64,000 nucleotides of DNA from CBDAUN01 sp965200645 (GCA_965200645.1 CBDAUN010000003.1:1-64000), one strand, 5' to 3'; counted from the stretch's first letter, positions 8,767-19,370 are shown. Notes: generated by a model from the sequence alone, not told the origin. Translations and numbers: made by a program.

Positions 8767-11700
8767 ATGGAACGCAAGGGAATTCTGGAGATTTTCGCCA
8801 CTCATCCGGTGTTGATGAACGTCTTGATGTTCATCGTGATATGCGTTGGTTTGGTATCACTCTCCCGAATAAATTTTCAATTCTTCCCTACTTTTGACGT
8901 GCCGATTGTTACCGTCACCACACAATGGCCCGGTGCTGCAGCTGAAGATGTCGAACAGTCCATAACAAATCGCCTTGAATTAGAACTAGCAAACATAGAC
9001 AACCTCAAATCTCTCACTTCTTCATCGCGCTTCGGATTTTCGCAAGTCATTATGGAGTTTAACGAAGACACGGACCTGCGTGCTGCAAAGGACCGTGCAG
9101 AACAACTCGTCGGTTTGGCAAGCCCGTCACTTCCGGAGGAAGCCGAGGAACCGGAAGTTACTCAATTTTGGAACTACGAGCCAGTAGCCAGTCTGATTGT
9201 TTCCGCAAGAACTTTAGACCAGGTGCGAAGTTTGGCCTATCAGTTTAAAGAAGAGTTACTTGATAGTGGCATTGGAAAAGTTGACGTTGATGGACTTCCA
9301 AAAGAAGAAGTTGCAATTTTGATTCCCAGTTCGCGATTACGGGAATTGCGTCTTGACTTAAATCAAATCGGAGAGAAGATTCGATCTTCCTCTATTGACG
9401 TGCCTATCGGCATTTTGGGAAGAGATGATGCGGCTCGTCAGCTACGTTTTGTTCAGCAACGTCGTGGCGAATTGGAATTTACAGATATCCCTGTAATTGC
9501 AGATGATAACGGCAGTTTAATCAAGTTGAAGGATATAGCTGACATTCAAAGACGCCCTAAAAATGATCAGCTGACGATCACTTATCAGGGCCGTCCGGCA
9601 GCAGTGCTAAACCTGAAACGACTGGAAACTTCCGACACCATAGAAAGTGCCCAAACCTTGTATGATTGGCTAGAACAGCGTCGTCAGACTCTACCACCGA
9701 CAGTGCAGTTGCATATTCACGACGACCGATCATTGGCATTGAAGAGTCGGCTTTCAGTTCTCGTGAAGAATGGTTTGGTCGGTTTGGTTCTCGTCTTGGG
9801 TGTGTTGTTCGTATTTTTAAGTACCCGTCTGGCTTTTTGGGTAGCAGCTGGCATTCCAGTCGCAATTTTGGGCGGTATCGCATTGTTGTATGGACTGGGT
9901 GGCTCGCTGAACATGGTATCGATGTTTGCCTTCATTATGATGCTTGGCATTATCGTTGACGATGCTATTGTGGTTGGCGAAGATGCGCTATTGAAGTATC
10001 AAGGTGGCTTCAGTCCAGCGGATTCGGTTCAGGCTGCCTCACGTGTCATGTTTCTCCCAATTCTGGCGGCTTCGCTAACAACTATATTCGCGTTTATTCC
10101 TGTATTGGTCATACCCGGCATCATTGGTACTGTAGTTTCTGCCATAGGTCTAGTCGTCTTCTGTGTAGTAGTCATTTCGGTAGTTGAGGCGTTTTTGATC
10201 CTACCCGGTCACCTGCATCATTCCTTCAAAGGTATACAAAATAAAGCACCTTCAAAGTTTTCTCAGTGGTTTAATTCTTTCTACTACAGATTTCAGAACG
10301 GGCTGTATTATTCTGCAGTCTCGCTGGCCATAAAACGCCCCATCCTGACAATATCAATCGGTGTTGCTTGCTTGATTCTAACGATTGGGTTGTTTGGTTC
10401 CGGAAAACTGCAGTACAACTTTTTCCCTACTCCTGAACTCGACCGAATTTTTATGAACGCTGTCTTCTTTGTTGGCACGCCGAAATCTGAAATCGACGAG
10501 TATCTTGTCAAAGCAGAACAAGCATTACTTGAAACTGAAAAAGATCTTGGGGGCAACCTGATTTCAACCTACTACATTCAACACGGTGCAGTTCTATATA
10601 TAGAAGATCGTAGAGAAGAGGGAAATCATCTAGGCTCAATAATTTTGGAAATTACGCCATCCGATGAACGAGAGGTAAGAACATCGCAATTCTTGCAAAC
10701 TTGGCAAAGCAAGCTTGACTTGGTTCCTGGCCAAGAGAATCTAATTTTATCTACGCCTGCTGCAGGTCCACCGGGTAGTGACATTGAAATTTACTTTCGA
10801 GGCAAGGACCGAGAAGCCATCAAGACTGCTTCGGTTGAGTTTTCCGAGTATTTACGTAGTCTACCGGGGGTTTATGGAATAAAGGAAGATACGAGTTTTG
10901 GATACCAGCAGCGAGTCATGACTTTGACTTCAAAAGGTGAAGCGCTTGGATTGACAGTACGAGAAATTTCGCGTCAACTGCGCTCTGCAATCGAAGGTCG
11001 TCCACTCCAATCCTACACATTGAAACAGGATGAAATTGATGTAGTACCAAGACTCCCTGACGCAGAGAGTGATTTCCTTAGTACTATGGAGAATCTGCAC
11101 ATTCGGTTGCCTTCCGGTCAACCAGTGCCTTTGTCGGATGTGGTGAAGTTCGAATCCAAGAGAGGGTTTGGTACTTTGTTCCACTCTGGTGGTGTGTTCA
11201 CTGTCACAGTTAGTGCAGACGTTGACGCTACTCAAAATAATTCAAACTTGATTCTTCGAGACTTGGAAGACAGCGTACTGCCTGAGTTAGTCAAGAAATA
11301 CGGTGTTGAGTGGCTTTACGGTGAAGCTACAACAGAACAGCGAAAAACCGAAGATGCGCTGAAAGTAGGGGCGATATTGGCTTTTGTATTGATTTATCTT
11401 ACGCTCACTGCAATATTCGGTTCCTATATTTGGCCAGTTTTTGTAATGCTGTCCATTCCATTTGGAATAGTTGGAGCTGCTTGGGGACATTACATTCTCG
11501 GAATCACCGTCTCATTTATCACTGTACTCGGCTTCATTGGATTGTCCGGCATAGTAGTTAACAACGCGATTGTGTTGATAGTTCAATATAAGAAGAACAT
11601 TGAACAGGGAATGAAATCCAAGACAGCAATGACCTTAGCAGGCATACGTCGACTTAGACCGGTAATCCTTTCAACTATCACCACAGTCGCTGGATTGGCA

Positions 11701-11904
11701 CCATTGTTGTTCGAAAAGTCTACGCAGGCACAGTTTTTGATTCCAATGGTTGTGACCATCACTTTTGGACTGGCATTTGCCACATTGTTGATCCTACTGT
11801 TTATTCCTGCTGTAGTCACTCTTTTCGATACTAATCGTGCGAAGTATCAAAAGCATAAATTACTAAGGAAGTTTAGGGCAGCCGAAGTGGCAACGTCCAC
11901 ATAA
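8767..11904 (+). CDS. RND efflux permease (AcrB/HAE1-like)
   Basis: Inner-membrane proton-driven pump of about 1045 residues with the RND layout: TM1, a large periplasmic loop, TM2-6, a second periplasmic loop and TM8-12. The proton-relay Asp pair is present in GIIVDDAIVVGED (Asp398/Asp399), and the second-half counterpart GIVVNNAIVLIV is clear. I prefer the ATG at 8767 over an upstream TTG at 8752 because the canonical N-terminus (MERKGILEIFATHP) starts there. The gene is embedded in the benzoate block, suggesting export or tolerance of aromatic acids, although substrate cannot be read from the sequence. No adaptor or outer-membrane channel is adjacent. Confidence 0.88.
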   Translation: MERKGILEIFATHPVLMNVLMFIVICVGLVSLSRINFQFFPTFDVPIVTVTTQWPGAAAEDVEQSITNRLELELANIDNLKSLTSSSRFGFSQVIMEFNEDTDLRAAKDRAEQLVGLASPSLPEEAEEPEVTQFWNYEPVASLIVSARTLDQVRSLAYQFKEELLDSGIGKVDVDGLPKEEVAILIPSSRLRELRLDLNQIGEKIRSSSIDVPIGILGRDDAARQLRFVQQRRGELEFTDIPVIADDNGSLIKLKDIADIQRRPKNDQLTITYQGRPAAVLNLKRLETSDTIESAQTLYDWLEQRRQTLPPTVQLHIHDDRSLALKSRLSVLVKNGLVGLVLVLGVLFVFLSTRLAFWVAAGIPVAILGGIALLYGLGGSLNMVSMFAFIMMLGIIVDDAIVVGEDALLKYQGGFSPADSVQAASRVMFLPILAASLTTIFAFIPVLVIPGIIGTVVSAIGLVVFCVVVISVVEAFLILPGHLHHSFKGIQNKAPSKFSQWFNSFYYRFQNGLYYSAVSLAIKRPILTISIGVACLILTIGLFGSGKLQYNFFPTPELDRIFMNAVFFVGTPKSEIDEYLVKAEQALLETEKDLGGNLISTYYIQHGAVLYIEDRREEGNHLGSIILEITPSDEREVRTSQFLQTWQSKLDLVPGQENLILSTPAAGPPGSDIEIYFRGKDREAIKTASVEFSEYLRSLPGVYGIKEDTSFGYQQRVMTLTSKGEALGLTVREISRQLRSAIEGRPLQSYTLKQDEIDVVPRLPDAESDFLSTMENLHIRLPSGQPVPLSDVVKFESKRGFGTLFHSGGVFTVTVSADVDATQNNSNLILRDLEDSVLPELVKKYGVEWLYGEATTEQRKTEDALKVGAILAFVLIYLTLTAIFGSYIWPVFVMLSIPFGIVGAAWGHYILGITVSFITVLGFIGLSGIVVNNAIVLIVQYKKNIEQGMKSKTAMTLAGIRRLRPVILSTITTVAGLAPLLFEKSTQAQFLIPMVVTITFGLAFATLLILLFIPAVVTLFDTNRAKYQKHKLLRKFRAAEVATST

Positions 11905-11950
11905 CCTAAATTCGGATTTGCAATTTCAGCCTCATCGAGACAAGGATTAA

Positions 11951-13255
11951 GTGCTGTCTGAGTCTTTAAGCCACTTGTCTTTAGCCGAGGAACTGGCAAA
12001 AAACGCATTGGTCATCTCTGATGCCGAATCTCAACCGGTAAATTCCTGTGTAGTGGTTGGAGGTGGCACCATGGGTGCCTCGATTGCCTACCTGTTGCAA
12101 CGAGCAGGTATCAATGTTCGAATCATCGAATTGAACTGTGAAACCGCAGCTACAGCAAACCAAAACATTGATCGTCTATACGAAGTTGCGATCCGTCGGA
12201 ACTTGATTTCGGTTAACGAAGCAAAACAAGAACGTAACCAAATTAAGGTCGCAACTGACTTTAAACAGTTAGCTACAGTTGATCTTGCAGTTGAAGCAGT
12301 CGTTGAAGAAATGAACATCAAGAAGCAGGTGTTTTATTCACTTGACAGATCATTGGGCAGCAAGGCAGTGCTGGCTACAAATACTTCATATCTGGACATT
12401 AATGAAATAGCTTCCGCTGTAAGCGACCCTAGTAGAGTCGTGGGACTTCATTTCTTTAATCCTGCTCACATTATGAAGCTTTTAGAAATTGTCCGGGCAG
12501 ATATGACTGGCAGTCAAGCCTTAAAGACCGGGTATTTACTGGCTAAACAGTTGGGGAAAATTCCAGTTCTATCCGGTGTTTGTGAGGGCTTCATTGGAAA
12601 CCGAATTCTTTCCCGGTATCGAGAAGCAGCCGACATTATGTTGCTGGATGGTGCTATGCCGTATGAAGTTGACGAGGCTATGGTTGCATTCGGTTATCGC
12701 ATGGGACCATATGAAGTTCAGGACTTGGCCGGGCTTGATATAGCGTATGCAAATCGCAAGCGACGAACTTCGAAACGCGACCCTAACCGCCGCTATGTTC
12801 AAGTAGCAGATAGGTTAGTGGAGCAAGGCAGACTTGGCAGAAAAACTAAGGCGGGGTGGTATTTGTATGATGAGGAAAACCAAAAAACGCGTGACCCATC
12901 AGTGATCGGTTTAATTATTGAGGAGTCAGAAAGAGAAAAAATCGATCGAAAGATTTTTACACAAGCTGAAATACAAGAGAGGTTACTTTTTTCAATGATC
13001 GATGAGGCTTGTGCCATACTTCACGAAAAAATTGCCAGATCAACCAAAGACATCGATTTGGTTACGGTACACGGCTATGGATTTCCCAAGGCGTTTGGTG
13101 GACTCATGTACTATGCCGATCAAGTTGGAGTGTCCAAGATTGTGAATTACTTTAACGAATGGCAGAATGCAGACCCGATATTGTTCAAACCATCCGAAGG
13201 CTTGCTTGAAGTAATGAAGGCGAAAGTCACGTTTTCAGACTTTTATGATGGATAG
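11951..13255 (+). CDS. 3-hydroxyacyl-CoA dehydrogenase
   Basis: NAD-dependent dehydrogenase of 434 residues. A Rossmann motif VVGGGTMGASIAYLLQRAG follows a short N-terminal extension, then the 3HCDH NAD-binding domain with the HFFNPAHIMKLLEIV catalytic-His region. A first C-terminal 3HCDH domain (GFIGNRILSRYREAADIML) and a second one (HGYGFPKAFGGLMYYAD) follow. This resembles the dehydrogenase part of FadB-type proteins without the hydratase domain. In this context it would oxidise 3-hydroxyadipyl-CoA, the intermediate after the ring-cleavage aldehyde is oxidised and hydrated. The start is GTG with an AAGGA ribosome site. Confidence 0.85.
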   Translation: MLSESLSHLSLAEELAKNALVISDAESQPVNSCVVVGGGTMGASIAYLLQRAGINVRIIELNCETAATANQNIDRLYEVAIRRNLISVNEAKQERNQIKVATDFKQLATVDLAVEAVVEEMNIKKQVFYSLDRSLGSKAVLATNTSYLDINEIASAVSDPSRVVGLHFFNPAHIMKLLEIVRADMTGSQALKTGYLLAKQLGKIPVLSGVCEGFIGNRILSRYREAADIMLLDGAMPYEVDEAMVAFGYRMGPYEVQDLAGLDIAYANRKRRTSKRDPNRRYVQVADRLVEQGRLGRKTKAGWYLYDEENQKTRDPSVIGLIIEESEREKIDRKIFTQAEIQERLLFSMIDEACAILHEKIARSTKDIDLVTVHGYGFPKAFGGLMYYADQVGVSKIVNYFNEWQNADPILFKPSEGLLEVMKAKVTFSDFYDG

Positions 13256-13429
13256 CGCGAAATCTCAACATCCAATCTTTCCCTACAGTCTTGGCTGAGT
13301 AAGCTCAAGGCCTACACCACAGGTTTATAATCCTCTTTTGTATATATATGGCATAGTCGCATAGTTGAATCTATATTTTGAGTGCAATTCTGTTGAATTT
13401 TGAAGTGGAAGTCTCAAGGGATTAATGAG

Positions 13430-16400
13430 ATGAAGGAAGGATCGCCAAGTCTTATTTCTGCAGCTGTTGATCGACCGGTAGCGGTTTTATCAGTAGTGTT
13501 GATGATTATTTTGTTTGGATTAGTCGCTCTGCAATCAATTCCAATCCAACTTGCACCAGATGTAAATCGACCAGTCATTTCGATTCAAACAATTTGGCCT
13601 GGTGCTGCCCCAGCGGAAGTTGAACGCGAAATTCTCAATCCTCAGGAAGAGGAGCTCGCCGGTTTAGAAAATCTAAATGATATTACCGGACGTGCCCAAT
13701 CTGGTCGAAGCCGCATTACGCTTGAATTTGACGTTGGAACTAATATGGATAAGGCATTGTTGCTTGTATCCAACCGTCTAGACAGAATTACAAGTTATCC
13801 AGACGAAGCCGGTTCACCTCAACTTACCACTGCAGGCTCTGAGGATAATGCGATCGCCTGGTTTACCATCGTCCGAGAGGAAGGTAATACCCGACCCATT
13901 CACGAATACGGCCAGTTCGTAGATGAGGTTATCAAAGAACGAATTGAACGTGTAGAGGGAGTCTCGCAGGTTAGTGCCTTTGGTGGCAGCGATCCGGAAA
14001 TTCAGATCATTGTAGAACCAGAAAAGCTGGCTCAGTTCCAACTTACAGTACCTGACGTTATTCGAGCATTACGCAACGCTCATGTTTCAGTTTCTGCAGG
14101 GGACATCGACGAAGGTAAGCGTCGCTACATCGTTCGATCAGAGGGTGAGCTACAATCAGCAGAAGCTGCTCGTGAAATTGTAGTCCGCTCTGTGGCTAGT
14201 TCTCCTAACGGCGGGTCTAGCAGAGTATTGCTGGGAGACATCGCTACAGTTCAGCTGTCCTACAAGGAACCGACATCAATCATCCGAGTTTTAGGTGAAC
14301 CTTCAATCCCATTCAATGCAACACGTCAGACCGGTGCAAATGTGATTGAAACCATGAACGGGATTCGCGAAGCTGTGAATGAGTTGAACGCTACCGCAAT
14401 GGTGGGTTCGGGTCTTGAGTTGCGGCAGGTTTACGACGAAACGGTTTACATTAACTCCTCGATCGATCTTGTTCAGCAGAACATTTGGATAGGGGGGATT
14501 TTGGCTGCATTGGTGATGCTGCTGTTCCTTCGATCATTTCGAGCGACGTTTACCGTATCCATTGCCATACCGGTTTCGATTGTAGGAGCGTTTGTTGCAA
14601 TGGCAGCCCTTGGTCGATCAATTAATGTAGTTTCGTTAGCAGGTTTGGCGTTCGCAGTGGGAATGGTGGTTGATGCAGCTATTGTTGTCTTGGAAAACAT
14701 CTTTCGTTTGCGAGAGGAGGGCGTATCAGCACGCAAAGCTGCTGTGCGCGGGGCACAACAAGTTTGGGGTGCGGTATTTGTGTCTGCATTGACAACTATT
14801 ATGGTCTTCATCCCAGTACTCGTTTCAGATCTCGAAATTGGCCAGCTGTTTCGTGATATCGCAGTCGCAATTTCAGTAGCTGTGGTTTTGTCCTTGCTGG
14901 TTTCCGTGACCGTTATTCCTGCATTGTCCAAAAACCTGTTTCAGTCGAAATCGGACACAGATTCTAGTCTTGTCCGTGCGCGAATTCCGATTGTCGACGA
15001 TATTGCAGGAAAGTTTGTCGCTTTTATCATTAGTTTTACCAGGGTTTTGATCCGCAATCGAGTCATGGCTTTCGCATGGGTTGGTGGCGTAATGGCCATA
15101 GCAGTCTTTTTGGTAGTAAAGTTTCTACCAAGTTTGGAATATTTACCTGAAGGGAACAATAATCTTGTTTTTGGCATAGTCGTACCACCTCCGGGTTACA
15201 ATCTGGAAACTACTACGAAAATTGCCGGAAATATCGAGGATGCCATTCGGCCTCATTGGGTTTCGGAATCCGACGTTGAACAAGAATCTGAAGGTTCACC
15301 GAAAATCAAACGATTCTTTTTCGTATCTACACGGTCTCAAATGTTTGTTGGAGCCATTGCTGAAGATCCCGAACGGGTTTCCGAACTGATTCCAGTATTA
15401 CAAACGCCAGTATTTCGGGAGCCTGGCACTTTTGGCTTTATGAGTCAACCATCTATTTTCGGTCGAGGTATTGGTGCTGGGCGAAAAATTGACTTGGACA
15501 TATCCGGAGCCACCTTAGAGGAGATCTTGGTTGTGGCAACTCGCGCGGCAGGCAAAATTCTTGAAACAATGCCACGCTCTGAAGGTCATCAATTTCGTCC
15601 CAACCCTGGGCTTGAGTTAGGGGTGCCTGAAATTAGAATTATCCCCGATAGGGAAAGGTTGGCGGACAACGGCTTGTCTGCACTCGATTTAAGTCTTGCA
15701 GTGGATGTCTTCAACGATGGGATGCGGATCGACCAAACCATGTATGACGGTCGCCAGACCGACATTACGCTTCTTGGTGCAACCGGCACAGTCACCGAAA
15801 CTCAGGCAATCAATAGTCTTCCGGTCGTCACGCCAACCGGCAGAATAATTCCAGTTGGTTCCATTGCTGGGGTTGAAATAACCGCTGGCCCAACGGAAAT
15901 TCGTCATCGTGAACGATTGCGAACTATCACTCTTGAAGTACGACCTTCACCTGCCATTACCATCGAGGAAGCGATCGAAATAATTCAGAACGAAGTGATC
16001 GAACCTTTGCAGGAAGAGGGTGTACCTACCAATGTGCGATTTAGACTGTCAGGAACAGCAAATGCACTGAATACCACTTGGAATGCCATGTCAATCGATT
16101 TGATTATTGCATTGGTTATCGTTTACTTAGTAATGGCAATTTTGTTTGAAAGTTTCATTTATCCTCTCATCATCATGGTTTCGGTCCCGGTGGCGGCAGC
16201 GGGTGGCGTCGGAGGGTTGGCAGTATTAAATCTATATGTTCACCAACCACTAGATATGCTGACGTTGTTGGGGTTTGTGATTTTAATTGGCATTGTCGTC
16301 AACAATGCCATATTGCTCATTCACCAATCCCTACATACTATCCGAACCGGAGAGTACGACGGTGGTACTGCAATCATTGTGGCTACTAAGAACAGGATTC

Positions 16401-16648
16401 GTCCTATCTTTATGTCTACCTTTACCAGTGTTTGTGGGATGCTTCCGCTGGTGCTATTTCCAGGCGCCGGATCTGAGTTGTATCGAGGATTAGGCTCGGT
16501 GGTAGTTGGCGGGTTGTCAATGTCAGCGTTGCTGACGCTGTTTATGGTGCCACCCTTAATGGCGATTTTAGTAATTCCGATCGAAAATCGACGGAAACGA
16601 AAAACGGAAAACAAAGGAAAAGGAGTACTTTCTACTTCAGTTTCCTAA
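13430..16648 (+). CDS. Second RND efflux permease (HAE1-like)
   Basis: RND pump of about 1072 residues with the same two-half topology. The ATG at 13430 has an AAGGG ribosome site nine bases upstream and is preferred over a TTG at 13400. The TM4 relay motif reads GMVVDAAIVVLEN, so Asp415 is followed by Ala instead of the Asp-Asp pair seen in the other pump; the second-half motif is GIVVNNAILLIHQ. The two pumps are not recent duplicates: their loops differ throughout. It closes the benzoate block and converges with the RodZ-like gene. Substrate is unknown. Confidence 0.87.
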   Translation: MKEGSPSLISAAVDRPVAVLSVVLMIILFGLVALQSIPIQLAPDVNRPVISIQTIWPGAAPAEVEREILNPQEEELAGLENLNDITGRAQSGRSRITLEFDVGTNMDKALLLVSNRLDRITSYPDEAGSPQLTTAGSEDNAIAWFTIVREEGNTRPIHEYGQFVDEVIKERIERVEGVSQVSAFGGSDPEIQIIVEPEKLAQFQLTVPDVIRALRNAHVSVSAGDIDEGKRRYIVRSEGELQSAEAAREIVVRSVASSPNGGSSRVLLGDIATVQLSYKEPTSIIRVLGEPSIPFNATRQTGANVIETMNGIREAVNELNATAMVGSGLELRQVYDETVYINSSIDLVQQNIWIGGILAALVMLLFLRSFRATFTVSIAIPVSIVGAFVAMAALGRSINVVSLAGLAFAVGMVVDAAIVVLENIFRLREEGVSARKAAVRGAQQVWGAVFVSALTTIMVFIPVLVSDLEIGQLFRDIAVAISVAVVLSLLVSVTVIPALSKNLFQSKSDTDSSLVRARIPIVDDIAGKFVAFIISFTRVLIRNRVMAFAWVGGVMAIAVFLVVKFLPSLEYLPEGNNNLVFGIVVPPPGYNLETTTKIAGNIEDAIRPHWVSESDVEQESEGSPKIKRFFFVSTRSQMFVGAIAEDPERVSELIPVLQTPVFREPGTFGFMSQPSIFGRGIGAGRKIDLDISGATLEEILVVATRAAGKILETMPRSEGHQFRPNPGLELGVPEIRIIPDRERLADNGLSALDLSLAVDVFNDGMRIDQTMYDGRQTDITLLGATGTVTETQAINSLPVVTPTGRIIPVGSIAGVEITAGPTEIRHRERLRTITLEVRPSPAITIEEAIEIIQNEVIEPLQEEGVPTNVRFRLSGTANALNTTWNAMSIDLIIALVIVYLVMAILFESFIYPLIIMVSVPVAAAGGVGGLAVLNLYVHQPLDMLTLLGFVILIGIVVNNAILLIHQSLHTIRTGEYDGGTAIIVATKNRIRPIFMSTFTSVCGMLPLVLFPGAGSELYRGLGSVVVGGLSMSALLTLFMVPPLMAILVIPIENRRKRKTENKGKGVLSTSVS

Positions 16649-16702
16649 ACCCGATGGGTTAAATTCGGTTTGAATATTAGTGCTGTTAGAGCATGTGACT
16701 GA

Positions 16703-17290
16703 TTAGGACAACCGCTCTCTGTTGATTAATACAGAACCGTTTTTGCCGTCCGCCTTATCTGGCGTGGGCGCTAACAATTCAATTTCCGGTTCGTCGCCAG
16801 ATAAATTCATCCAGAACTGTAGAAGCGTATCACGCTCCAGCCAAGCCATAGAAATTATAGTAACTAGTGTGATTAGAATTATGCCTCGGGTAATCAACTT
16901 ACCTAGATTGACTCTATGACCACGATTAGACTTACCGTCGGTCAGGTAAACATAGTGCGGTAAGTCTTTGACAGCAATGACGCCTAGGTCTGGATCGTTG
17001 TTTATGAGGGATTCCGGGTCCACATCCACTTCCTTTGCGTAGGCTCTGACATACCCGGTAGCATAAGCCCTTCCATGGAGTTTATGGAATTCGCTCTTTT
17101 CGACCGATTTAATAACCTCTTCAGAAAGCTTAAGTCGGCTAGCAAGTTGACTGACTGTCAACCCAAGATTTTTGCGGGCGGTTGCTAGTTGAACTCCCGT
17201 GCCAAGTTTTTGCTCAAATTGAGGGGAGTTGTCTTCACCGTCTGCAAGCGGATTCGACCAAGTAAATACATGTTCTCCAGATCTTTCCAT
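16703..17290 (-). CDS. RodZ-like helix-turn-helix membrane protein
   Basis: 195 residues with the layout of RodZ: an N-terminal cytoplasmic HTH (about residues 30-95; GVQLATARKNLGLTVSQLA and GRAYATGYVRAYAKEV are typical), a basic stretch, and one transmembrane helix at about 130-150. A short periplasmic tail follows. RodZ links MreB to the cell envelope. This copy lacks the long periplasmic DUF4115 domain of full RodZ, so it may be a short variant or a membrane-anchored regulator. It faces the RND gene and is isolated from known rod-shape genes. Confidence 0.7.
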   Translation of the reverse strand: MERSGEHVFTWSNPLADGEDNSPQFEQKLGTGVQLATARKNLGLTVSQLASRLKLSEEVIKSVEKSEFHKLHGRAYATGYVRAYAKEVDVDPESLINNDPDLGVIAVKDLPHYVYLTDGKSNRGHRVNLGKLITRGIILITLVTIISMAWLERDTLLQFWMNLSGDEPEIELLAPTPDKADGKNGSVLINRERLS

Positions 17291-17633
17291 GATGATTAGG
17301 CCGTTGTGATTGATGTATTACTACTGCGAGTAGCATTTTGATGATTGAATTCGAAGGAAATATGTTGAATTCAGTAGGGACTAAATTATACCATCAATCA
17401 AATTAACCTTGTCAACATGTCGTGTGCAACTACTGATTCCGTCTATATATAGTTAGTTCTTTGATATGCGTGAACTGACTAAATTGGCACGATCATGTCA
17501 TCAAGATGGAATTTATCAAACACAGAAGAACGCGTATTATGGTACTGTTTACATCGCAGTCTTGTCGTTAGACAAACATAAAGCAAGGGCAAAGTTTTCC
17601 AATATTGAAACGAGATAATTTTAGGCGAAGGAC
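17291..17633. other. Divergent intergenic region
   Basis: About 340 bases between the divergently transcribed RodZ-like and acyl-CoA ligase genes; promoters of both must lie here. I see no RNA gene, long repeat or strong palindrome. Confidence 0.5.
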
Positions 17634-19352
17634 TTGAGCAAAAATAAATCCAGACACGTGGTATCTAAGGGTATGTCTCATGTAGTGGGAGACCGAAATA
17701 CTTCGTTACTTCAGTGCACCATACCGGAACTCATGGCTAACACCGTTGGTGAACATGGAAGTAGGGATGCTATTGTATTTTGCGATCGAGATCTTCGTTA
17801 CAGTTGGCAAGAGTTTTCTGACGTTATCGACGCGTTTGCCAAGGGGCTGTTGGAGTTGGGACTAAAGGTTGGTGACCGAGTTGGGATTTGGTCTCCAAAT
17901 CGACCGGAATGGTTGATTGTGCAGTTTGCAACAGCCAGGATTGGCGTCATTTTGGTTACGATCAATCCAGCATACAGAGCGGGTGAATTGGAACATGCCT
18001 TGAGGGCTTCGGGATGTTCAACTCTGGTGATGGCAAAAAACTTCAAGACCAGCAACTACATTGAGATTTTTGAAAAGCTCGCACCGCACATTGCACAAAT
18101 GGATGCCAGGCATCTCCGCATTGCCTCATTACCAGAACTAAGGAACGTTATATGCATGACTGACAATGCTCAAGATTCAGTTCCTGCCGGAATGCTTAAG
18201 TTTTCCGAAGTGGAGAGCTTAGCTGACTTCGTCAGTCACGAATCGCTTGACCAAATTAGTGCCGGTTTGAGTTGTGACGATCCTATCAACATTCAATTTA
18301 CCAGTGGAACTACGGGGTTGCCCAAAGGTGCCACGCTGAGCCATAGCAATATTGTGAACAACGCAAGGTTTACAGTGTTGACCATGAACTTTACTGCTGA
18401 GGATAGCTTGTGTGTGCCAGTGCCTCTTTATCACTGTTTCGGAATGGTGATGAGTTCACTAGGGTGCTTGACCATTGGTGCCACCATGGTATTTCCGGGT
18501 GAAGTTTTCGACCCGAGCGAGACCATTCGGGCGGTTGCAGCTGAGAGATGTACGGCATTGTATGGAGTTCCTACCATGTTTATTGCAATCATTGGTTTGG
18601 AGGACTTCCATAAATTCGATATTTCGTCACTGCGCACGGGAATAATGGCGGGTGCACCCTGTCCTATCGCAACAATGAATCAAGTTGTTCAAGATATGCA
18701 TATGGACCAGGTAACGATCGCCTATGGCATGACCGAAACTAGCCCCGTTTCATTTCAAAGTAATGTCAACGATCCGATAAGCAAGCGAGTTTCCACTATT
18801 GGCCGCGTCCATCCACACGCCGAGTGCAAGGTGATTGACGAAAGTGGCGATATAGTTCCTGCCGGTGAAATTGGTGAATTGTGCACTCGCGGCTATTTGG
18901 TAATGAAGGGATACTGGGGTGAGGAGGAACGTACGCGAGAAGCTATCGATAGTGATGGTTGGATGCATTCCGGTGACTTGGCAGTTTTTGACGAAGAAGG
19001 TTTTTGCAACATCGTTGGTAGGGTGAAGGACATGATTATTCGAGGTGGCGAAAACGTCTATCCGAGGGAGGTCGAAGACTACATATACCGCTTCGAGTTA
19101 GTAAAGGATGTTCAGGTATTTGGAATACCAGATGAAAAGTATGGTGAGGTGGTTTGTGCCTGGGTGATTCCCAAACCAGGTGTTTCAGTTTCGAAACAAG
19201 ACATTAGAAAATATTGTAAAGGGCAGATTGCCCACTACAAGGTGCCCAAACACATCAGGTTGGTGGATGAGTTGCCTTTGACGATTTCTGGGAAACCACA
19301 AAAGTTCAAGATGCGCGAAGCAATGTTGCGAGAGTTAAATCTTCAGGAATAG
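17634..19352 (+). CDS. AMP-dependent acyl-CoA ligase (FadD-like)
   Basis: ANL-superfamily fatty-acyl/carboxylic-acid CoA ligase of 572 residues. The ATP-binding motif FTSGTTGLPKGA, the YGMTETSP motif, the SGDLAVFDEEG adenylate motif and the C-terminal catalytic Lys in ISGKPQKFK are all visible. The TTG start has AGGCGAAGG upstream; a later ATG at 17673 has a poorly spaced site. It belongs to the branch of medium/long-chain ligases similar to the 'AMP-binding protein' of acyl catabolism rather than benzoate ligases. It converges with a thioesterase gene, so the two may control an acyl-CoA pool. Confidence 0.8.
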   Translation: MSKNKSRHVVSKGMSHVVGDRNTSLLQCTIPELMANTVGEHGSRDAIVFCDRDLRYSWQEFSDVIDAFAKGLLELGLKVGDRVGIWSPNRPEWLIVQFATARIGVILVTINPAYRAGELEHALRASGCSTLVMAKNFKTSNYIEIFEKLAPHIAQMDARHLRIASLPELRNVICMTDNAQDSVPAGMLKFSEVESLADFVSHESLDQISAGLSCDDPINIQFTSGTTGLPKGATLSHSNIVNNARFTVLTMNFTAEDSLCVPVPLYHCFGMVMSSLGCLTIGATMVFPGEVFDPSETIRAVAAERCTALYGVPTMFIAIIGLEDFHKFDISSLRTGIMAGAPCPIATMNQVVQDMHMDQVTIAYGMTETSPVSFQSNVNDPISKRVSTIGRVHPHAECKVIDESGDIVPAGEIGELCTRGYLVMKGYWGEEERTREAIDSDGWMHSGDLAVFDEEGFCNIVGRVKDMIIRGGENVYPREVEDYIYRFELVKDVQVFGIPDEKYGEVVCAWVIPKPGVSVSKQDIRKYCKGQIAHYKVPKHIRLVDELPLTISGKPQKFKMREAMLRELNLQE

Positions 19353-19353
19353 A

Positions 19354-19370
19354 TTGGTTGTATCAACCAA
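19354..19370. terminator. Bidirectional hairpin between convergent genes
   Basis: TTGGTTG-TAT-CAACCAA is a perfect 7-bp stem with a 3-base loop. It covers the junction where the ligase gene (+) and the thioesterase gene (-) both end. It lacks a long U-run, so efficiency is uncertain. Confidence 0.45.

Noticed and set aside
14473..14931. 152-codon frame antisense to the second RND pump
   Set aside because: Low-complexity Thr/Ala-rich translation typical of the reverse strand of hydrophobic helices.
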